A stretch of DNA of 64,000 nt, taken from contig NC_089309.1 in NCBI RefSeq assembly GCF_000512565.2, forward strand, positions 558,001 to 622,000. Reading direction: 5' to 3'. Position 1 is the stretch's first letter, and the number at the start of each line of letters is the position of its first letter. The translations under genes and the position numbers were made by a program. Below the pieces are notes generated by a model. The model ran no database searches. It was not told where the DNA came from and saw only the letters and a program-made list of their open reading frames with translations. Source of the stretch: Kwoniella dejecticola CBS 10117 (lineage: Eukaryota; Basidiomycota; Tremellomycetes; Tremellales; Cryptococcaceae). Below, in pieces: positions 32,982-42,458 of this stretch.

Positions 32982-33831
32982 CTATTCTTTCGAGGCCTCT
33001 TCTGGGAGATAACGCTCTTGTCTGGCATACAAGGAGAGGGCGATACTTCCAGCCGCCAGACTAGCCTGGTCCTCAGGGATAGAGACCGCTTGGCCCTCCG
33101 CGGTCGTCTGCTCTTGGGTGTTACCAGTGCTGCAGGCACTGTTCGCCCAATTGAGCAATCTGTTGAGATGCCCGGCCCTTTGCGCCATTTTCTCTCTCTG
33201 GCGATCTAAATGGCGATCGGTCAATCCTTCCTCATCTTCTGGCTCTGCGATGTCCCTTTGGTATAGCGCTAAGGTCCCTCGCAGATCATCAAGATGATTC
33301 TGGACAGTTGCATTCCGCGAGTGAGTTTGACTGATAATATCGACGTAGGATCGCAATTGGGCATCCCTTATTTTGGCATCCTCGATCTGGGACCGAGCGT
33401 GGGAAAAATCATCGAGGGTAGCTTTAAGCTCGGTCCCGCAAGCTGAAGAAAGAGTCATGAGGCCGTCAGATTGATGGTCATACCCCCGCTAGGTGAATTG
33501 GACATCCATTCGCTCACTGATACCAAGGGGCTGCCCTCTGCGGTAGGACACGTTGAACATGAGATTCTCGTCTGTTCCCGCATAGACTCTACTGTCATCG
33601 GAGGCAAAGCTGTTTAGGAACCTAGAGATATATTGAGCGCATGCAGATGAGTTCAGGTACTGTAATTTGTTCCCAGAATGCTTCTCTAGCTCTCCCTGAC
33701 CGAAATGAATTTGAGTGGGAGTTTCTCCTACCAGCGCGAATGAGCTGCCGCCCCTACGCGGATGGAAGTTAGCAATGCTCAAGACAAGATACTGTGCAAG
33801 AGAGGTCAGAAGAAGCAAGTACATACGACAT
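32982..33831 (-). CDS. accessory-family protein ED: two apparent ORFs joined by two introns
   Basis: Not recognised as a known family. Three exons fit perfectly: 33827-33831 (ATGTC, five nt), 33518-33753 and 32982-33442, total 702 nt, 233 residues. Intron 1 (33754-33826, 73 nt) has a GTATGT donor, a TGCTAAC branch point and a TAG acceptor. Intron 2 (33443-33517, 75 nt) has a GTGAGC donor, CTGAC and a pyrimidine tract ending TTCAG. The protein reads MSGGSSFALVGETPTQIHF, a beta-rich first half ending RRGQPLGI, then TCGTELKATLDDF and a helical second half, with a weak hydrophobic tail (ASLAAGSIALSLYARQ). Without splicing the first part looks like a secreted protein with a signal peptide and the second like a separate gene; both impressions are artefacts. 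The two frames are only 30 bp apart, which supports one gene. Confidence 0.68.
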
Positions 33832-34910
33832 GATATGTGTGCCAAAGGAGTCTGGATGGGAGGTGATTCAATAAAGTAGAGAGATGTAATGCTTGAATGA
33901 GTAGGTTGAGGTCAATCTGGGAAACGAGTTGAGAATATGATTTGCGGTGTGGGCAAAGTAGCTCTTTATATAGCTCATGACAATGACAAATTGGACCGAA
34001 ACGCACAAGGTAGAGTGAAGGATGGGAAGGCAACACGTCATAGTGTTCGACAGGGCTGTGCTGTCCAACAAAGGTTGGCCATTGGTGTGAAGGTGTGACA
34101 GGTAGCTCATCAAAAGAGGGTATTTTCAAGGCACTGAAGTGACATCCTGCTCGAGTCGAGTCATAGCAGATGTCATAACCTCTTGGAGGTCCTAACAGAA
34201 TATGACACAGCCTCCCTTGTCTTCCTGCACTTAGTGATGCTTGACTGGTCACGGGGCAGTGACCTTCGGTGCATGGCGATGCTGCCTGAAAGGTTGACCC
34301 GTTAAAAGAGCAGGTAAGTTGCGCTCAAATGACGCTTTCACTACAGAAGGCGTCGCTTCAGGGGCAGTTCTATCCACCTGACCTTCTGTGTCCCAGGCCT
34401 TGGCGAAGCATTACCGTTTCGAGCGTCATACTTGGATTGGCCTCGTTCGCATGTTCTGTGCTGCTTGATACAACCGGGAGGGGATATAAAGGATCTCTCA
34501 AACCAACGACTCCGAGCATCCATTGGTCTCTCTTTTTCCCTCAGACACCTCAGTACGGAGTCAGAATAGCTGAAGATTTAGCACAGTGAGCACATGCAAC
34601 ATCCCTCCTGTGCATCTGCTTCAACAACGCATCAATTCATGCATCCTTCACATGGGCGTTGATAGTGCAAGCGATGTGCACGCCACAAGCCGTCCTCGAG
34701 GTGCCACATCCGCAAGTCACTTGAGTTTCCGAGCTGTCGAAAAAAGTCCGTCCGTCAACATAGCGGTTCGTTGGGTTTCGATAGAATTAGAAGTCAAAGT
34801 TGACATCGTGAAGATCTATTCCATTGCAACACCTCTTCGAACCGCGATAAAGCCCTTACTCTCGTATTGCAATTCACTCTCGCTGATCCTGTATCTGTGT
34901 CACCCTCAAC
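33832..34910. other. intergenic region between the accessory island and uS11m
   Basis: About 1.1 kb between divergent genes. It holds a minus-strand TATA element (33965-33972) for gene ED and a plus-strand GATATAAAGG near 34483. The open frames seen (minus 33806-34252, plus 34329-34589, plus 34586-35098) show no family features; the last overlaps the uS11m start in another frame. No gene supported. Confidence 0.45.
33965..33972 (-). promoter_or_regulatory. TATA box (TATATAAA) of gene ED
   Basis: Minus-strand TATATAAA about 134 bp upstream of the ATG at 33831, a distance very similar to that of the element before gene A. Confidence 0.45.
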
Positions 34911-35732
34911 ATGACTTCCATCATCCGATCCAGCGCTGTCCAGACTGCTCGAATTGCTCCCAGATCATTCTTTATCTCTACCGCAAATTTCGCATCCTCT
35001 TCCAGACATGGCTTGGACTTTACACGACCCCGTCGTTTCCCCACCCCTTCCAACCCAGCCACCACCACCACCGTTGTCGAAGACCAACTCTCCACTGAGA
35101 ACGTAGCGGAACCAGCACCTTCGACCGAATCCCACCAGACCCCTTCGACCTCCAACCCAAATCCAGAACCCGTACCTACCCCTAAATCCGCACCAATCAC
35201 ATCCTCATCCTCATCTACAGCACCTTCAGCTAAACTCACTGTGCCCCAAATACCTGTGGCTCCGCGACCGAAGAATACCAAAGGCTTGCCAGTCATACGG
35301 TGGAGACCCGAAGAATGCAAAATCAGCGGTCTCACAAAGGAACAAACGCCTACCCATACCCTCAACGTCAAGTCGACCCGAAACAATATCGTGCTGAGTT
35401 TCACAGATGATTTCGGACCAGTATTCGGAAGTGTCTCTGGGGGCAGCGATAAGGCGTTCAAGAACAGTCAGCGTTCAAGCTACGAAGCAGCAACTCAAGC
35501 TTCCATCAAGATGTTCGAGAAGATCTTGGAGTTCCATCGATCGCAGCCGCACGCCAATCGCCTGGGTCTAAGGGTCTCGTTCAATGGCTTGTTCGGTATG
35601 GGCAGGGAAGCGCTCAGTAGTGCGTTGAGTGGACCGGAGGGCCAGGAGATACGTAGTTTGATAGTCCGAGTAGAGGACAAGACGAAGGTCAAGATTGGAG
35701 GGACTAGAGCACCGAAACCTAGAAGATTATAG
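34911..35732 (+). CDS. mitochondrial ribosomal protein uS11m
   Basis: Small-subunit mitoribosomal protein of the S11 family. A single exon of 273 residues. The N-terminus (MTSIIRSSAVQTARIAPRSF) is basic and suits a presequence. A Pro/Ser/Thr-rich linker of about 90 residues precedes the S11 domain: NNIVLSFTDDFGPVFGSVSG, FKNSQRSSYEAATQASIKM, and the S11 C-terminal signature KVKIGGTRAPKPRRL before the stop. This is the only intronless conserved gene of its length here apart from the G-patch gene. The yeast counterpart is Mrps18. Confidence 0.9.
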   Translation: MTSIIRSSAVQTARIAPRSFFISTANFASSSRHGLDFTRPRRFPTPSNPATTTTVVEDQLSTENVAEPAPSTESHQTPSTSNPNPEPVPTPKSAPITSSSSSTAPSAKLTVPQIPVAPRPKNTKGLPVIRWRPEECKISGLTKEQTPTHTLNVKSTRNNIVLSFTDDFGPVFGSVSGGSDKAFKNSQRSSYEAATQASIKMFEKILEFHRSQPHANRLGLRVSFNGLFGMGREALSSALSGPEGQEIRSLIVRVEDKTKVKIGGTRAPKPRRL

Positions 35733-36020
35733 GTTGTGCTGGTAATAATAAGTTGGTCACTTGTGAGTTTTGACCTTACACCACCAGTATATGTGCTGTA
35801 CATGTGGCTGATGATTGCCTTTCTGGGTTCAGTGTACAAAGAGTATACTGCATCATGCATCTAGCAATTGACACAACGCCATCCGAGATTGTCCCAGTCA
35901 TTCAACCGTTACATCGCTAACACTTTTTGCGATTCAACTGACCAAAGGTCATTTTAACCCTTTTTCCATCAATGCCCATTTCATCCCCCTGAGCTCTCGT
36001 CTTTATCTAAATACCGACAC

Positions 36021-36079
36021 GGCTCTTTCGAAGCCCCCTTTTCTGCCATTCACAGATTCAGGGGGTCAAAAAGAAAGCC
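36021..36079. repeat. stem-loop element, copy 1
   Basis: Begins GGCTCTTTCGAAGCCCCC, has a 22-nt loop, and ends GGGGGTCAAAAAG then AAAGCC. Pairing: GGCT with AGCC, CTTT with AAAG (2-nt bulge), an internal loop, then five C-G pairs. The stem arms match copy 2 almost exactly while the 22-nt loop differs except for ATTCAC. Confidence 0.8.
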
Positions 36080-36577
36080 AACATACAAACGTATGATGAT
36101 CATTTCATCGCCTTAGTCAAATACAATTCCATCCGAACTTGCCAATTACCAGAATGAGGAATATATAATAAGGAGACATTCATTCCCCATCCTTCCTGAT
36201 CCCAGGTCTTCCAATCCCAGGTCAGTTCAAGTGCAGGGTGGTCGAGTGCGGGGATCAAAATCAGCACAACGCCGTTGAGATCATGTAGTTCGGGACATCC
36301 TTTTGTATTATGCTGTGAGTAATCAAGATCATGTTTGGTAACACCTTCCTTCCCTTATCCTTATGATCGGTCCAAGCTGATTCCTGGTCAACATAGATCA
36401 CGCCGTCATGCATCTCATCATCGTTGGTTCACATAACGATATTGTTACTCGCTTCTCGATCAAAGATCGACAGTCCAACCGTACAATCACCGCACTGAAT
36501 TCACTTACTGCACTTACTGCTTTTCATATTGTCTCATACAACCCTTTACCCCAGAATCATCCTTCGCACCCCTCCCT

Positions 36578-36636
36578 GGCTCTTTCGAAGCCCCCTCGTA
36601 TCGCTATTCACGATCAAGGGGGTCAAAAAGTAAGCC
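36578..36636. repeat. stem-loop element, copy 2
   Basis: Same first 18 nt and the same GGGGGTCAAAAAG segment as copy 1, same total length (59 nt) and same loop length (22 nt), with one change in the last 6 nt that keeps the AGCC closing arm. Flanking sequence outside the 59 nt is not shared. Confidence 0.8.
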
Positions 36637-37038
36637 TAAATGGAACGTCGACAGATTCCAATCTGTCCAAGCCTCATTATATTCCTCTTTATTTCTCATT
36701 CGCTACAAACAAAGAGTTATGCTTAGAGGAGACATCTGACTTAGACTCATAGACTCAGAGCCAAATCATGAGGTTCACGCAATGCAAATAGCTGGACATA
36801 ATACAAAATGCATATGAAGATGCCTTGCGTTATCTACGCAACAAGTACAAAGTGCTTAGATTGAGGAAAATCTAGTAGTACAGCTGAATTCCTGACCTTT
36901 TTTTAGACTTTTATGGTGTTATCATTATGCCGATGAATTAGAGATGAGAGCGAGACGGAAGGGGATTGGGTGGGATTGGGATTGATCGAACGAACACAGA
37001 AAAAGAAGGAATCCTTTATCGGACAAATGGTAGAGATA

Positions 37039-39592
37039 CTATTTATTCCCAGCTTTGCCCTTGCCCTTGCTTCGGCTTTGGACGGTAGGCGATGGGGCAT
37101 CCTCCCCACCTTCCACCGCATGTTTGAGCAACTTACCAGCTCCAGGAGTACCTTTGGAGGAAGTTGATCTGAACTTGGGTGAACCAGGTTTCGCGTGGCT
37201 TGTAGTTGGCGAAGTTCTCGTGTTCTTTTTGGCAGTAGCACTGTTCCTGTCAGATTTCGAAGGCGAGTAAGGCGGAGCATTTACGTTGAGCTTTTTAGTG
37301 GACTCGCCAAGTACATTGACGGAAGAGCCTTGAGGCGAAGCGGCCTTACTTCGAGACAACTGGATGAGGTGCTGTTAGGACGCGTCATTATGCTGCCTCG
37401 TGTGTGATCAAGGCTCACCTTGGTGCTGGTCTTCCTGCGGACTTCCCCTTTATTTGAAGCCTCTGAGACGATACGTTCTTGGGATGTATCCTGTTGGTTG
37501 AGCTTCGAGATCATATATCAGCCAGTGAGACGGAATATGGACAAGGAGAACCACTATGACACTGACCGGTTCGCCAGTTGTATGAAACTTTTCGAACAGA
37601 CTATCGATAGTCATCACTCCTCCCGCAGACGCTCTTTCGCCTTCAGCGCCAGCAGCCACGTCAGGCTTTTCCTTTGCCGTTTCCGAGATGACGGCATGTT
37701 CAATGTCTTTGATGTCTTTGTTTGGGGCTTCGGAGATCTTACCCTTTTTTCGCCAGTTGTCGCTCGTATCGGCCTTACTTGGTGCATTATGGGCGTCTTT
37801 GAGGGTGTGAGGAGTGACATCGCCCTGAGGAGTTTTCACATGAAGATCCTCATAGGAGCTCCTAATAAGAGGCACAGCAAACTCGTACGACATGGTCTCG
37901 GGGTTGTATTGAAGAGGCGCAAAATCGGGAAGTTGGATCTCATCTGATCCCAAATCTGCTGATTGTGCGATGGGGCCATCACGAGCAGTGGTAGGCACGT
38001 CGAGACCCGCATTGGGGGCAGCTCGGTCATGCAGTATTCGGAAGGGATCCCTGGAGGCGTTTTCAGCGGGCGAGCCGGGTATGGGTGATAGATTCGTCAT
38101 ATCTCGGAGATTGACCTGAGACCTTGAGGGGCCGAGAACCGTATCTCCCATTCTTGGTCCGAGGAGGGACGTTTCGGACGCTCTGCGTCTCAGCGCTGGG
38201 GGGCGTGTTGGGTCAACATTCTCCTTGTTGTCGTCCTCAACCTAAAGACGTGGGACGTTCCATCAGCGCTGTCTTCAGCTCTTTCTCATGTCGCTATCAC
38301 TTACCTTATCAAGCTTGATGATCTGAGCAGGGCCTTCTCTAGGTGGAACGCCCTTAATTTTGATGCCGATATTCTGGTACGGATCTCGAATGACCAAAGG
38401 TCTGGAGTGATGCACTGTACCTCGTAGAGAGGTATAACTGCTTTGATCGGTGTACACGCTCCTATCGTTACCGCTTTTGTGGGAGTTGTGATATCCGCTA
38501 GATCCGGAAGTAGAGCGACCGCTGGTTGTACCACTGCTGTGGGTACCGGAAGAGACCCTTCTGCTACCCTTGATACCCATGTCACTGACAGTCGTACCGC
38601 CAGCAGCTCGGAGACCGAACACATGGGTTAAATAAGCCGATTCGTCGGCAACTGTTGCGTCAACGCCGCTAGGTACGAATCAAGATAGTCAGCATCTGTG
38701 TCGTTTGAGAGCTGAAGGTAAGGCATACCGAAGAGAGGGATCTTGGGAAAGAGGTTCAAATGACTCACCTAGGATTTCGAGCATATGGAAGCGAAAGAGG
38801 TCCATGCAGAGTAGGTATCGGGCGAGGTGTGGTGCCAGCCATGAGTTTTGCCATACGAGTGTTTTGGATTTGTTCCCGTCTCCAGGATGAGAGCAATGCC
38901 AGCTCGTAATGACTGGCAGCACTGATCACAGTGGTAGCCAGGGGACTTCGGTTTCGTTGTTCCTTGCCTGGTCTGATGATGATTGGCTGCGTGTTTTTGA
39001 ATGTTGGAACAAATGTTTGAGCGGAGGGTCGAGACGGAGTACTGTGAGCATCGCCGACGTCGTGTTTTCGGAGTGGAAAGGGGACACTCTGGGGTCCCAG
39101 GAAGATTTCCGGACCCGAGCTGGAGAGAGTACTCATATGAACGTCTGAGCCGGAAGTGGTGTTGCTTTCGAAGGATTGTTCGATATTAGCAGCTTGATAT
39201 GGACTAAGAAGGGGTTCGTTGATTCGCCTTTCCCCTTCATCTTCGGAATCGGACAGGCGATCTTCGTCTTGTTCACCATATTGATATTGGTATAATTGTC
39301 GAGGTCGGTCAAGATTATAAGTGGCGATCAGAGGTCGTGCGGAGGAGATGGACACTCGTCGCTGTTCCTTTGGTGACGATCGACCGGCGTTAGGAGTCGT
39401 TACAAGAGTATCATTGGAGGAGGAGGATGTATCCACTACCTTGATATACGGAGTTTTGGAATTGGCTTTATCGCCACTCCTGCTACTGTAAGCAGTCGAG
39501 CTGACGTCAGCTGTCTTCTTCTCTTTCCCCTTATCGGGAGGGATTGAGGCAGGTGAGACAGCCTCAGCGATAGAGTCGGCCACGGCGCTCAT
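37039..39592 (-). CDS. large disordered protein with a KEN box
   Basis: Not recognised. It starts at ATG 39592 (MSAVADSIAEAVSP; a 36-codon in-frame extension to 39700 is probably UTR) and ends at the TAA at 37039-37041. Exon 1 ends at 38769, joining across AG to GVDATVADESAYLTHVFG; at least four further introns follow. The protein is Ser/Thr/Pro-rich and mostly disordered, about 750 residues, with an acidic DEDRLSDSEDEGE patch and a basic Lys/Ser/Pro-rich C-terminus (GKAGNK at the end). At the start of exon 3 the sequence DDNKENVDP is a textbook KEN destruction box for APC/C-Cdh1. Ser-Pro and Thr-Pro sites are frequent. A cell-cycle regulated, possibly spindle- or chromatin-linked protein is a reasonable guess only. 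Confidence 0.65.
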
Positions 39593-40972
39593 GATTTTGA
39601 GCGGGAGACCAATGTAAAAGATGTATAACACAGAAAAGGATTTATGAGCAACGAAAGATGCGGTATTGGGAATGATCGAAGTTAAAGTGGTTGACGGCAT
39701 GAGTGGTTCGAATTGCTGTGGTTCACGACATCAAGAATGTGATTGACGTGCTATGAAGATGTACTGAAGTGTGAAAGAACGTCCGTCAGTATCAGAAACG
39801 ATAGGATGGGACTGAAGAGAAGAAATGAAAAAATAGTGTTATCAAGGTGAAAGTGGAGAAGAGAACGAAAAAGGAATAGAGATGAGATTTGGAATAGGTT
39901 GGGGATATATAAGATGTGTGATCAGTCAGAGGGTCAAAGGATGCTATCCTCATTTGATTTGTAAGTTGGTGTCAGTCGCGTCAACCCGTGCATCAAAACA
40001 CCATCAATAATCTATCTGTTTTTATCAATCTACGTCATTAAGTCACCTGATAGCGATTACAACAGAGCATTTATTGATTACTCTTACTGTTGAAATTGAA
40101 GGTCTGATCAATTTGTTATCGCGCCATTCCCATGTCATGGAATGGTTGAATGATGACGACAACGACGGAAAAAAAATTTGGTTTTGGTTGAGGCCACCCT
40201 TCCGCCCAGCAGTGTCCCATTCGAAGGATCTTATACTATTTACTGCTCCCTCAACCCTATCCCATTATTTGAGGGCCTCCGCTCTTGCTTGGCGGTTTAC
40301 TGTATTTCGTAATCACGTTTCGCTTGAATCAGCGTTTTATGTATAGTCATTGGCCACTCCGCTATTGTATCATTCTAATAACACGTGTAGATTTAATTGA
40401 TTGGTTGGTGGCCGAGTTGAATCGACCGGGCATGAGGAACAGATAGTAAGATATGAGTAATCCACCAGCGCCGGCACTGGTGTTTCCTCCTTACTACCTG
40501 GACCCGTCCCGAAAATCCAGTTGCCGGCTTCAAGCAGCGATATCCGGAATAGCGACTTTTGATGTCATCTCGGGGTTTCTTGTGTGATGTTAGTACGTAT
40601 ATTGCGGGGTACAGTAAAGTAGGGGGATAAAAGTGGCATACCAACCATTGAATCTGTTCGAAGTAGGTATCCAGAAACAGTCCAATCGGTGCCTTGGTGC
40701 GTAGGCGAGCTGGATGGGTTAGGCTGGTATGCTTCCGAAATCGATGCTTACAGAGACACCAGCATTCTCGAAATCACAGGCCCAAGGTCGCCCCTTAAGT
40801 TCACTCAGCTCAGCACGCACCGAAGAGAGGCCAAATCAATTAGTCATCGACTCTGCCTGCCTGCTTGGCTTCCCGCTCCCTTCTAAACGGAATCGTGTTG
40901 TGTATGTAATATATGCATGTCAGAGGGGTGCTAAGTGACCGATGGACCGGAAATACTGATATAAGATTGAAT
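39593..40972. other. 1.4-kb intergenic region, KEN gene promoter and TIM17 3' UTR
   Basis: Both neighbours are on the minus strand. The plus-strand frames at 40074-40346 and 40689-40886 begin at TTG codons and have no recognisable features. A GGTTCGAATTG near 39705 resembles a tRNA B box but no cloverleaf can be drawn. No gene supported. Confidence 0.45.
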
Positions 40973-41860
40973 CTAGGCGACTGCTGGAGCTGCTGGTGCT
41001 TGTTCCGGCACTGAATGGCGAATGATAATCAGCCTAGAGACGACAGCATGAAGACCAATAGGGAGGACCTGGGCAGACGGCAGGGTAGGCAAGATGTGAT
41101 CAGTACAAGTAAATGATCAGACTCACATTGCATCTGCGGAATAGGTTGAGCAAACATCCGATTCATCAAGACTCCAACACCTTCGAACACCCCTAGTAAT
41201 ATACCACATCCCACTGCCGAACCAAATGCCGATCGGGGACCAGCTATAGCGTCACAAACGGATGAATTAGTCTACGATGACTCCTCTCGTTTGTGTGCGT
41301 CTGACAAAGGCCAAAACCCATCGGTTGATCTATTCAATGTGATGGATTGAAATAGACAAAAAAACGAATCCCGACTTGAACTCACCCCTCAAAGCTAACG
41401 AACCACCAGTCAAGAATCCAGCAATCATAGCGTTCCACGGATCCTCTTTCTGTCTATATCCTTTCACTGCACAGTCGTACGTCGAGAACAGACCACCCCA
41501 AACACCGAAATTCCCACCGAGAACTGGCGCTCTGGCTTTTATCGCTGACATCGAACCGACAAATCGTTCTCCCTGTAAATAAAAACCAAATCCGATGAGC
41601 GACGTTCGCAATAATCATCAAGTATGCGAATGACACCCACTCTAGGACTATTCCTTGCTCCCTTGATACCATGCCATATACCACCACCTATCGCACCCAT
41701 CGCGAACGCTCCTCCGAAATCATTAAGGATGACATAGGGACTTCGGGGTTCAGAAATTGTAAAATTAGCTCGGATGCACTCCTACTTCCAACATGCTCTT
41801 GGCAGGGCTGACGAATTAGCACACTCACCATGGATCTCGAGAATGGTCCCCGTGCGACAT
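40973..41860 (-). CDS. TIM17: TIM17, inner-membrane presequence translocase subunit
   Basis: Core subunit of the TIM23 complex. Spliced start MSHGDHSRDPC then PYVILNDFGGAFAMGAIGGG, IWHGIKGARNSPR, then GERFVGSMSAIKARAPVLGG and NFGVWGGLFSTYDCAVKGYR, KEDPWNAMIAGFLTGGSLAL. This reproduces the whole Tim17 fold, including the two conserved Cys residues (DPC and YDC). The C-terminal part continues GSAVGCGILLGVFEGVGVL and ends QMQLPEQAPAAPAVA. The last exon is tiny (about 38 nt), reached through an ATTCAG acceptor. A 600-bp region separates it from the divergent RPB8. Confidence 0.95.
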
Positions 41861-42458
41861 ATTTAGCTGGAGTGGTTATAGCCAAACGACGGAGGGAAGA
41901 AGGATGAAGATTCCGTAAAGATAGATCGATCAATGGCCCAGATCAAACCCGTCTATCAATTTTTCGTGCGCTTGGAAATTTCTGGAGCGGTCAAAGTGAG
42001 CCGTGAGATTGAGTCCGCCTAATGTGAAGGAGTCGATGCTTGTATTATGAATTGTTGTTGTTGTTGAAGACTAAATATCTCGGAATCGGAATGTTCGACT
42101 TGTAAGACGCTCGCATTTCGACTTTTTATCTTTTGACCTTCGTCTCAGCGGCGGATAAGTCAAGATCAGCTGAATGAGGGGATCATTTAAACTATATTTT
42201 CAACAATCAATCTCCTTAGAGCTCTTCGTTGTTTTCGTACATCAACTAACTTCTTATGCACCTTGAAGATTGATTGTACGACACTTTAGACATTCACGCT
42301 AAGCATTTCCCAAAACAGGAAAGGAGGTGCCATAGGCCTCAATCAGACTCCACTCATTTCGCACAAAAGTCCTTGGATCACAACCCAACAGTACCCCACA
42401 CCCCCTTTTCCCCTTCTTCAACTCATACCCTACCATCAACGAGGCATAACGAGACACA
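41861..42458. promoter_or_regulatory. divergent intergenic region, TIM17 / RPB8
   Basis: About 600 bp shared by two housekeeping promoters. A TTG/TTGTTG run near 42050-42065 is the only simple repeat. No TATA was evident. Confidence 0.45.

Larger units (their letters stand above)
35733..37038. other. 1.3-kb convergent intergenic region with duplicated stem-loops
   Basis: Between the stops of uS11m (+) and the KEN-box gene (-). It contains two copies of a 59-nt stem-loop element, 557 bp apart. A plus-strand frame at 36408-36752 runs through the second copy and shows no family feature. A C-box-like ATGATGA lies near 36094. No protein gene supported. Confidence 0.5.

Noticed and set aside
33489..33845. 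A small secreted protein with a signal peptide (hydrophobic MYLLLLTSLAQYLV leader).
   Set aside because: The leader lies inside a canonical 73-nt intron with a TGCTAAC branch point; splicing gives MSGGSSF and joins the frame to the next ORF.
36085..36200. C/D-box snoRNA suggested by ATGATGA near 36094 and CTGA near 36195.
   Set aside because: The terminal stem and C'/D' boxes are not evident; two short boxes can occur by chance.
36408..36752. Plus-strand ORF of 114 codons containing stem-loop copy 2.
   Set aside because: Low-complexity translation; the conserved signal is at the nucleotide level and shared with a copy lying outside any frame.
39695..39730. tRNA gene suggested by GGTTCGAATTG (B-box-like).
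   Set aside because: No A box at the right distance and no acceptor or anticodon stem could be drawn; the sequence overlaps the leader of the KEN-box gene.
40074..40346. Plus-strand ORF of 90 codons in the gap left of TIM17.
   Set aside because: Starts at TTG, has no recognisable domain and no splice context.
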